64,000 bases of DNA from Armatimonadota bacterium. GTDB lineage: Bacteria; Armatimonadota; UBA5829; DTJY01. Below, one piece after another: positions 57,716 to 64,000 of this stretch. The stretch lies in the NCBI GenBank assembly GCA_029907255.1, contig JARYMF010000005.1:226779-290778 (forward strand), read 5' to 3'. Under the pieces are notes generated by a model. It was not told where the DNA came from. It saw only the letters and a program-made list of their open reading frames with translations, and did not search any database. Each line of letters starts with the position of its first letter. Within the stretch, counting starts at the first letter, position 1. Made by a program: the position numbers and the translations under genes.

Positions 57716-58855
57716 CTATTGCGTCCTTTTCCAACCATATTCTAGGAAATTAGAGATCAAGTGTGTAAGCTGTTTTGACTCAAGCAGAAAGGCATCATGA
57801 CCGTGATCTGTTTGAATCTCCGTAAAAATGACATCCAGATTATTGTATCTGCATGCACTCACAATTTCCTTAGACTGGTGTGTAGGAAAGAGCCAGTCGG
57901 ATGAAAATGAAATGATGAGAAATTTTGCCTTTACTACTTTGAATGTCTCCTTGAGCGAGCCACTCGGCATAGTAAGGTCAAAGTAATCCATAGCCTTTGT
58001 GATGTATAGATAAGAATTCGCATCAAACCGCTTAACAAAGTGGTCGCCTTTGTAGCGTAAATAGCTTTCAACCTGGAAATCGGTTACGAAGTCGTACCCA
58101 TACTCTGCTTTGTCTTGTAGCTGACGTCCAAATTTTCGGTGCATAGCTTCTTCTGACAAGTAGGTTATGTGCCCTATCATCCTTGCGATAGCCAATCCTC
58201 TTCGGGGCACTGTTTTGCCGTAGTACTCGCCATTCATCCAATCCGGGTCGGACATGATTGCTTGCCTGCCCACTTCATTGAAAGCAATAGCTTGGGCCGA
58301 TAGACAACTTGTGGTAGCAATTGGCACAGCGAGCTTCACCATGTCAGGATAGCTTACACACCATTGGAGGGCTTGCATACCACCCATTGAACCGCCTATA
58401 ACACACAGCAAGCGCTCTATGCCGAGGTGGTCAATCAAATGTTTTTGTGCATTTACCATGTCACTTATTGTGACTACAGGGAATGAGAGTGCATAGGGTC
58501 TACCAGTTGCAGGATTTATAGAGCTTGGACCTGTAGAACCCTTGCAACCTCCGATAACATTTGAACAAATTATAAAATACTTGTTTGTGTCTAATGCCTT
58601 GCCAGGTCCTACCATAGTATCCCACCAAGGAGGATCTTGGTCACCCTGATTTGGTCCCGCTACGTGAGCACTTCCCGAAAGTGCATGAAGCACAAGGATT
58701 GCGTTATCCTTTGCTTTGTTTAGCTCGCCATAAGTTTCATAGGCAAGGGTAATAGGACCCAGCTTCCGCCCACATTCGAGCTGCATTTCGTTCGGCGGCT
58801 CGGCGAATGTGAAATATTTTGTTTCAACATAGCCTACTGAACCATTCTCTGACAT
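57716..58855 (-). CDS. metX: Homoserine O-acyltransferase
   Basis: 379 residues, alpha/beta-hydrolase fold. The nucleophile Ser is in [14 protein letters not shown] near residue 157; the charge-relay Asp in [10 protein letters not shown] and His in [10 protein letters not shown] complete the triad. Substrate-loop motif [12 protein letters not shown] is typical of MetX. It transfers an acetyl (or succinyl) group to homoserine, the committed step of methionine synthesis. It is upstream of metW and 149 nt downstream of metY. Confidence 0.94.
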   Translation of the reverse strand: MSENGSVGYVETKYFTFAEPPNEMQLECGRKLGPITLAYETYGELNKAKDNAILVLHALSGSAHVAGPNQGDQDPPWWDTMVGPGKALDTNKYFIICSNVIGGCKGSTGPSSINPATGRPYALSFPVVTISDMVNAQKHLIDHLGIERLLCVIGGSMGGMQALQWCVSYPDMVKLAVPIATTSCLSAQAIAFNEVGRQAIMSDPDWMNGEYYGKTVPRRGLAIARMIGHITYLSEEAMHRKFGRQLQDKAEYGYDFVTDFQVESYLRYKGDHFVKRFDANSYLYITKAMDYFDLTMPSGSLKETFKVVKAKFLIISFSSDWLFPTHQSKEIVSACRYNNLDVIFTEIQTDHGHDAFLLESKQLTHLISNFLEYGWKRTQ

Positions 58856-59004
58856 TTATCTACCTATTAACTGGCTAATAACCACAAAAAGAATTTAAAA
58901 ATCGCTATCTCATCAAGCTTCAACTCTAATGTTGCACTAACAAAGGTAAAGGATAGCAAATTTCATAACGTCATGCAAGCTTGAGATAAACACTCAGTCC
59001 TCAA

Positions 59005-60312
59005 CTATTCCTGTGACTTCCTCAGCGCCTGGTCCAAATCCGCTAAAATATCGCTCAAGCTCTCCAAACCCACCGAAAACCTAACAAAATCATCCGTCAC
59101 GCCTGACGATATTCTTTCCTCAGGGGTCAGTTGTTGGTGAGTCGTGGAAGCAGGATGGATTATTAGGCTCTTGGAATCGCCAATATTGGCAAGATGAGAA
59201 ATCAGCTTCACCGAATCTATCAGCTTTATACCAGCCTCCATTCCACCCTTAATTCCAAAGCCAATAATTGCACCAAAACCCTCTTTAAGGAATCGCTTTG
59301 CTCTCTCATGATTTGGATGGCTTGGCAACCCAGGATAGTTTACCCAGCTAACCGCCGGGTGCGACTCCAACCACCTTGCAACAGCTAATGCATTTGCCGA
59401 TTGCTGGCGGATGCGTAGCGGCAAAGTTTCCAATCCCTGCAGGAACAAGAACGAGTTAAAAGGCGACAGCGCAGGCCCCAGATCTCGGAGTAATTGCACT
59501 CGTGCTTTAAAAACATAAGCAATACCAGGAACTTTTGCCCTGTCATGTTGCCCAAATGACTCCCAGTAGTTAACGCCATGGTAGGACGGGTCAGGCTCAG
59601 TTATTTCTGGAAATTTTCCATTATCCCAATTGAATTTGCCCGACTCGACTATTGCACCGCCGATACTCGTGCCATGACCTCCAATGAACTTCGTAAGCGA
59701 GTAAACAACTATATCCGCCCCAAAATCAAACGGGCGCAGAAGAGGTGGTGGCGAAACGGTGTTATCAACAATGTATGGAATCCCGTGCTTGTGAGCAATC
59801 TCGGCGACTGCTGGGAAGTCGTCAATGTTGTTCTTCGGATTGGCGATTGACTCAGCGTAGACAAGCCGCGTGTTTTCATCAATCGCAGCCTCAATATTAG
59901 CTGGATCTGATGAATCCACAAACCGGACCTCAATGCCTAACTTGCGTAATGTATAATTGAATAGTGTATATGTACCGCCATAAAGGTATTTCGAAGAGAC
60001 TATATTTTGCCCTGCACGAGTGATGTTTAGAACCGCCAGTGTAATCGCTGATTGCCCAGACGCTACAGCCAGTGCGCCTGTCCCACCATCCATTGCAGCC
60101 AGGCGCTTTTCAAGAACATCGGTTGTGGGGTTCATTATTCGCGTGTAGATGTTGCCGAACTCCTCCAGGCTAAAAAGCTTCGCAGCGTGCTCTGCCGAAT
60201 TAAAGACATAGGATGTAGTCTGATAAATTGGGACTGCGCGCGAATTAGTCTCTGAATCTGGCTTATGGCCCGCGTGCAGCGATAAAGTTTCTATTCCTGG
60301 TTCATCTGGCAT
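59005..60312 (-). CDS. metY: O-acetylhomoserine sulfhydrylase
   Basis: 435 residues, PLP-dependent Cys/Met metabolism family. Opening [20 protein letters not shown] and the Lys site [13 protein letters not shown] near residue 208 are clear, and the long C-terminal form with [14 protein letters not shown] matches MetY. It makes homocysteine directly from O-acetylhomoserine and sulfide, so with metX it forms the direct sulfhydrylation route. It could share a transcript with thi4, whose stop is 67 nt upstream. Confidence 0.94.
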   Translation of the reverse strand: MPDEPGIETLSLHAGHKPDSETNSRAVPIYQTTSYVFNSAEHAAKLFSLEEFGNIYTRIMNPTTDVLEKRLAAMDGGTGALAVASGQSAITLAVLNITRAGQNIVSSKYLYGGTYTLFNYTLRKLGIEVRFVDSSDPANIEAAIDENTRLVYAESIANPKNNIDDFPAVAEIAHKHGIPYIVDNTVSPPPLLRPFDFGADIVVYSLTKFIGGHGTSIGGAIVESGKFNWDNGKFPEITEPDPSYHGVNYWESFGQHDRAKVPGIAYVFKARVQLLRDLGPALSPFNSFLFLQGLETLPLRIRQQSANALAVARWLESHPAVSWVNYPGLPSHPNHERAKRFLKEGFGAIIGFGIKGGMEAGIKLIDSVKLISHLANIGDSKSLIIHPASTTHQQLTPEERISSGVTDDFVRFSVGLESLSDILADLDQALRKSQE

Positions 60313-60379
60313 TTCTAAGCTCTCCCATCTTTATTTAATACTTTATTCCACCGGCTTTATTCCAGCAACTGCCTATGCC

Positions 60380-61150
60380 CTAGCAGCCCTTAGCCAGTTT
60401 CTCAATAGCGATTTTTGCTGCTTTTTTGCCTGATAGAAGCATGCCTCCGAAGATTGGGCCCATTCGACACGTCCCATGGAACTGTGCAGATGCCATGCCC
60501 GTTACTATCAGCCCTGGATAAATCTCCCTCGTTCCTTCTACCACACCTTCCTCGCCTAGTTGTGCATTCATCGGCTGCTCGCCCTTTAATTGAATTAGTC
60601 CACGCCGCGCAAGACAATTGCACACAACCGCATCATGGCCAGTGCTATCCATAACAATCTTGCTACAAAATGTGAGAGGGTCTACGTGAAGGTTCGTCAT
60701 CTTGTATGCTGTATCATTGACAACCACACCTGCGATTTCGTGGTTTTCGTTAAAGTAAACATCCTCAATTGAAAAAAGATTGAGCAAAATTGCCCCACTT
60801 TCAACGGTCTTCTTGATAAGAGACGCTGCTAGGAGAACTGATGAAACTACGATATAACCGTCCTTTTCTTCAAATGATATGTCCAACTCGCGGAGAATGT
60901 CTCCAACCGAAGATTCCAAAACAACCTTGTTGAAACCCTTGCCTCCACCCCAAATGCCGCCGCCAGGTGACAGCCTTTTCTCCATAATTACCACCTTTTT
61001 GTTCTGCTCCGCAAGTGTATAACCTGCGACCAGTCCGCTTGGACCCCCGCCCACAATTATGACATCCGACTCAAGAGAATTTCTCAGCACCTCGTAATAG
61101 TCTTGAATAATAAGGCGTGAAACATCTAAATCTGAAACCTTACCAATCAT
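60380..61150 (-). CDS. thi4: Thiazole synthase Thi4 (sulfide-dependent type predicted)
   Basis: 256 residues. FAD/NAD fold: VIIVGGGPSGLVAGY near residue 30, then GGGIWGGG. The product domain ends GMASAQFHGTCRMGPIFGGM. Thi4 makes the thiazole half of thiamin from NAD and glycine. The eukaryotic enzyme donates its own Cys sulfur; archaeal-type enzymes have His at that place and use sulfide. Here the aligned site is LHVDPLTF, with His, so a sulfide-using, multi-turnover enzyme is predicted. AAGGAGG precedes the ATG and a TPP riboswitch lies upstream. Confidence 0.92.
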   Translation of the reverse strand: MIGKVSDLDVSRLIIQDYYEVLRNSLESDVIIVGGGPSGLVAGYTLAEQNKKVVIMEKRLSPGGGIWGGGKGFNKVVLESSVGDILRELDISFEEKDGYIVVSSVLLAASLIKKTVESGAILLNLFSIEDVYFNENHEIAGVVVNDTAYKMTNLHVDPLTFCSKIVMDSTGHDAVVCNCLARRGLIQLKGEQPMNAQLGEEGVVEGTREIYPGLIVTGMASAQFHGTCRMGPIFGGMLLSGKKAAKIAIEKLAKGC

Positions 61151-61248
61151 TTGCTTCCTCCTTGGTGTTTGATTGAAATTTATGCCAGGGGGATGCTAAG
61201 CGGACAACGAGAAACTCGTTTTTGAGGCCTTCGATTGAAGAGATCTCT

Positions 61249-61339
61249 CCGCTTCCCTACGCCGGCATTACCCGGATCAGGTTCAAAGGGACCTCCGCTT
61301 ATGTCGGAGTCTCAGCTGCTCGGCAGCACCCCTAGCGGT
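61249..61339 (-). promoter_or_regulatory. TPP riboswitch
   Basis: On the minus strand the conserved cores are present: CTGAGA near 61311-61316 and ACCTGATCCGGGTAATGCC near 61263-61282 followed by GCGTAGGGA. Closing stem CCGCT/AGCGG brackets the element. It is about 100 nt before thi4 and should repress it when thiamin pyrophosphate is plentiful. Downstream lies a small hairpin ACGAG/CTCGT without a T run, so control may act on translation. Confidence 0.95.
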
Positions 61340-61457
61340 TTTCTACTTTCAACTAGGATGATAACACGCAACAGGCCAGAATGTCAAGCTTTTTGATAAC
61401 CCATTAAAATTTTAAATAGGCAAGCAGTTTTTATACTAGTAAAACCAAGCGGCAATA

Positions 61458-62489
61458 TTACCGCTTGCCAAGCTTCTCAACAAGTTCAAAGTAATATAGC
61501 GCATTTTCAATAGGAACGTTATGAGGAATATGGTTACCCACTGCGATGAAAAACCCTGGGCATGGCTTCCCCAGGTTCATACATCTTTCAACCTCATTTC
61601 GGATTGCTTCCCTGTCGCCAAACGTGAGAATCCTGGTATCCACATTCCCAATGATAACCTTGGTCTGACCATATTTACGAACCACAACCTCAAGGTCGGT
61701 CAACGGCTCGAATATAAATCCATCAGCTCCTGCTTCGGCAATGTCATCTATAAACTCGGTAAAATTACCGTCCGAGCAGAAAAGAACAATTTTTCCAGCA
61801 TCTTTTATAACCGACCATAACTTTTTATATCGAGGGAAAATGTATTTTCGATACCAATCCGGGTGAAAAACCGCGCCTTGTGTCCAGACCATATCGTCAT
61901 GACAGAGAAACACGGGCGCCGATGTTCTCGACCACGCTATGAAATTTGCCAAAGAAATTTCATAGAAGCCTTCGAGCACCCTATCAAAGCGGTCATAATC
62001 CAGAGGTGCGGACGACAAAAACATCTCCCAGCCAAACGCATGAATACATGCGGAGAAAAGCGTCTTATAATAACCTCCGGGGACTACCTGGTTGGGATAT
62101 GCTGCCTGAGCATTCTGCCAAGCGTTTTCGAAAAAAGCCGTGCGCTCATTTATGTCAGGAATGCCGTACTCCTTAACTGGGTCAAAGCTAAGAACATCCT
62201 CTGGCGTCTCAAATGGACAGTAAACATTTGGGTCATAATCAGTGCCGTCTTGCTGGAAAACCGCGTGCCCCATGCTTGTCCGTCGACCTTTCCATTCAGG
62301 GCCATCATTTGCACTCCAGATAAAATCATAACCGACTGCGTCGTAGAACTTCCGCCAGCCTTCTCCATTTTCTCTGGGATCCACCCCAGTAATTGCCTTC
62401 ACAAGCAAGGGATGTGAACAGTACTCCGTATGCCCCACCCGCTCTGGCATCTCAAGATTAATCGCTTTCCATCCAATCTCGTAGCTCAT
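61458..62489 (-). CDS. Uroporphyrinogen decarboxylase-family protein (methyltransferase-like)
   Basis: About 343 residues from the ATG at 62489 (GGTGA upstream; frame open to TTG at 62501). The C-terminal barrel shows GAVFHPDWYRKYIFPRYKKL, LFCSDGNFTEF, FEPLTDLEVV and VIGNVDTRIL, the typical layout of MtaA/UROD-type proteins outside haem synthesis. Such proteins are common in Armatimonadota-like and planctomycete genomes, often as corrinoid or sugar-related methyltransferases. Catalytic Cys/His positions are not clear enough to name a substrate. No haem genes are nearby. Confidence 0.85.
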   Translation of the reverse strand: MSYEIGWKAINLEMPERVGHTEYCSHPLLVKAITGVDPRENGEGWRKFYDAVGYDFIWSANDGPEWKGRRTSMGHAVFQQDGTDYDPNVYCPFETPEDVLSFDPVKEYGIPDINERTAFFENAWQNAQAAYPNQVVPGGYYKTLFSACIHAFGWEMFLSSAPLDYDRFDRVLEGFYEISLANFIAWSRTSAPVFLCHDDMVWTQGAVFHPDWYRKYIFPRYKKLWSVIKDAGKIVLFCSDGNFTEFIDDIAEAGADGFIFEPLTDLEVVVRKYGQTKVIIGNVDTRILTFGDREAIRNEVERCMNLGKPCPGFFIAVGNHIPHNVPIENALYYFELVEKLGKR

Positions 62490-62770
62490 TTGTTCACCCA
62501 AGTGAAAACATAGCAGGAGTAAAGAAAGCTGTCAACAAGATAGGAATAAAAAGGATCGAAAAAAGACTTAACTGCCAACCAATCGAATGCTATGTTTTAG
62601 AAGGATGGAACATCGTTCACCTTCACCAAAAGCACTAACCTAAAGGCAGGTGACTTGTTGGTTTTAATTTGAGCTTCAATATTGCGGCGTTCAAAGGGTT
62701 TTTAATAAAAACCCTAAAGAAACCTTCAAAGTATGCCGATACACAAAAATGGAACAAAAGATTGGTCAGC

Positions 62771-62856
62771 TCGGACCCAAGGATGGGGAAGTATTAGGGC
62801 GAATTAGGGGGTGTCCGAAGCCGACAAAAGCAAGTCGGGATTGCGGACACTTTTTT
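62771..62856 (+). terminator. Orphan intrinsic terminator with possible antiterminator
   Basis: GTGTCCG (62811-62817) pairs with CGGACAC (62844-62850), enclosing CCGAC/GTCGG, followed by TTTTTT. An upstream TCGGAC (62771-62776) is complementary to GTCCGA (62813-62818) and could block the terminator. No plus-strand gene precedes it for over 5 kb, so it ends either a leader of the secreted gene at 62953 or a small RNA. The 450-nt gap also holds hairpins at 62696-62714 (GGGTTTTT/AAAAACCC) and 62907-62924 (GGACCA/TGGTCC). Confidence 0.65.
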
Positions 62857-62952
62857 GTTCAATAACCAGATAAAGGTAAACCATGCAACCAATCTGAAAG
62901 CCCGAGGGACCAAAAACTTGGTCCATAAATCAATCCCACCAAGGAGGGAAGG

Positions 62953-63498
62953 GTGATAAACATGAGAAAAGTGGCTGTAATCTTGAGCATGATGCTCGTA
63001 AACAGCGGGTTGTGGGCCGCCGTTGTAACATTACCGGACACATCCCAAACAACAACCTTCACAGCAACGGTTGCTGAGCAAGCAAATGTAACTGTACCCG
63101 CATCTGTAACCTTTACAGTGAACAACGTTTCGGCAAGCACAAATTCCGCCAACCAAACTGTAAGCGCCACCTCTATAGTTCTCAGCGATGGGAAAAAGCT
63201 CAGAATTGAAATTGCCCCAAATGCCGCTAACTTTACTCCACCGTCTGGTGGCTCGGTAACGTGGGCAAGTTCAGACATATCGTGGAACGCCCCATCATGG
63301 ACAGGCGGAACTGGAAACGCAGCAAGTATGAGCGACGCTGTAGGAACATACACCAAAGTCGCAGATATGTCCACAGCTAACGCGAGTGAAGTATCCACAA
63401 ATGCATTGGTCTTCACACTTGCGGCGAAGTCGACCGTAGACCGTGCGGGCGACCATACGCTCCAAGCAACATGGAGGTTCTCTAGTTTCACGCCCTAA
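62953..63498 (+). CDS. Secreted beta-rich protein of unknown function
   Basis: 181 residues from GTG at 62953 with AAGGAGG upstream; the ATG at 62962 is an alternative. Signal peptide ends near GLWAA. The mature part is rich in Thr, Ser, Asn, Val and Ala in short strands (TTTFTATVAEQANVTVPA, ADMSTANASEVSTNALVFTL, DHTLQATWRF). There is no Cys. The pattern resembles pilin-like or coat-type beta-sandwich subunits. The next gene, also secreted, follows after 111 nt and is likely its partner. Confidence 0.65.
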   Translation: MINMRKVAVILSMMLVNSGLWAAVVTLPDTSQTTTFTATVAEQANVTVPASVTFTVNNVSASTNSANQTVSATSIVLSDGKKLRIEIAPNAANFTPPSGGSVTWASSDISWNAPSWTGGTGNAASMSDAVGTYTKVADMSTANASEVSTNALVFTLAAKSTVDRAGDHTLQATWRFSSFTP

Positions 63499-63609
63499 GA
63501 AGGGGTAATCCTTTAGGTTTCATTTCAATATCACCAACCTGTGGGTTACGCTAGAGGTAAGCGTCGGGACAATTTGCTGTTGAATACTTAAAAATGGGGA
63601 GGAATCGTA

Positions 63610-64000
63610 ATGCGGCCGCGCAACATTGGAAGCGCAGTCGCTCTGGGCATTTTTGGAATATCTGTGGTCCTTGCAGCCCAGGTGCCTGTGCACGCCATTG
63701 GATTCCACTTTTCGCCCGCAAATATTAGCACCAAGGCTAGACCTGGACAAGTGCTTAACCACATCTTCACTTTGACGCTTGCCAAAGATTCTCCTGTCAC
63801 ACATTTTCGCGTACGCCTAGAAGATTGGTGGCGTAGTGCTGACAACAATCATACATTTTTCGCAACGCCAGGCACGGTTAAAAGATCTTGCGGCCCTTGG
63901 TGCACCGTAAACCCGAACGAAGCTACCTGCAATCCGGGAGAAACAATGACTGTAAAGCTGACCATTCGGGTACCTGAGAAGGTCGATCCCGGCGGCTACT
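63610..64000 (+). CDS. Secreted protein, C-terminus cut by window edge
   Basis: Open from ATG at 63610 (GGGGAGG upstream) to the window edge, 130 codons. Signal peptide with GIFGISVVLAAQVPVHA. The mature part opens with FHFSPANISTKARPGQV, then LTLAKDSPVTHFRVRLEDW and NPGETMTVKLTIRVPEKV, an Ig-like strand order similar to envelope chaperone-like or DUF916-type domains. Three Cys (SCGPWC, ATC). A role in presenting or folding the preceding secreted protein is inference. Confidence 0.6.
   Translation, partial: MRPRNIGSAVALGIFGISVVLAAQVPVHAIGFHFSPANISTKARPGQVLNHIFTLTLAKDSPVTHFRVRLEDWWRSADNNHTFFATPGTVKRSCGPWCTVNPNEATCNPGETMTVKLTIRVPEKVDPGGY

Noticed and set aside
62605..62660. Glutamine (glnA-type) riboswitch, suggested by ATCGTTCACCTTC
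   Set aside because: The conserved downstream half with GGAAGTAGG is missing.

Overview
The window reads as chromosomal DNA of a free-living, saccharolytic, diderm bacterium. A TamB-type envelope protein, a secreted beta-barrel-like protein, AMIN-type amidase architecture and many signal peptides argue for an outer membrane. The mix of GHL10-type glycoside hydrolases, a DUF4091/GH123-like protein, GH38, GH42, Gfo/Idh and UROD-family proteins is the kind of gene content known from Armatimonadota and related soil or hot-spring lineages. That assignment is inference, since no rRNA or marker gene is present. Base composition is moderate and even. I see no insertion sequence, prophage, CRISPR array or tRNA. 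Several promoters are close to the sigma-70 consensus and most genes have a clear GGAGG-type ribosome site.

Layout. 1-7.1 kb: carbohydrate metabolism (tail of a probable tagaturonate epimerase, an unusual 687-residue transaldolase-family protein, a zinc dehydrogenase, a secreted DUF4091 protein, a hydroxypyruvate-isomerase-like protein). 7.2-11 kb: a small membrane protein, exonuclease VII (xseA-xseB) and a cell-wall amidase. 11.2-14.4 kb: a tight plus-strand set of PfkB kinase, universal stress protein, triple-BON protein and D-2-hydroxyacid dehydrogenase, closed by a hairpin. 14.4-22.7 kb: a Lon-like protease, TamB, a second stress protein and a TPR protein. 22.8-29.3 kb: nitrilase, Gfo/Idh, sugar nucleotidyltransferase, a Cys-bearing small protein, a beta-barrel-like protein and a small membrane protein. 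29.4-36.6 kb: GH38 mannosidase, MBL hydrolase, a GAF histidine kinase with its receiver, a DUF402 protein and a small ORF. 36.6-41.3 kb: an unexplained structured element, GH42, histidine phosphatase, a Clp1/Grc3-like kinase and a small anchored protein.

41.3-56.3 kb is the most distinctive part. A giant lipoprotein on the minus strand faces four plus-strand secreted GHL10-type proteins. All five end in the same roughly 180-residue Trp-rich module, itself an internal duplication. The first of the four has a consensus promoter and a leader of about 345 nt with many possible stems. The last two share a 203-nt tract with only two differences, a sign of recent gene conversion.

56.3-64 kb: a YfcE-type phosphodiesterase; methionine synthesis by direct sulfhydrylation (metY, metX, metW); thi4 under a TPP riboswitch; a UROD-family protein; an orphan plus-strand terminator with a possible antiterminator; and a secreted protein followed by a second secreted gene cut by the window end.
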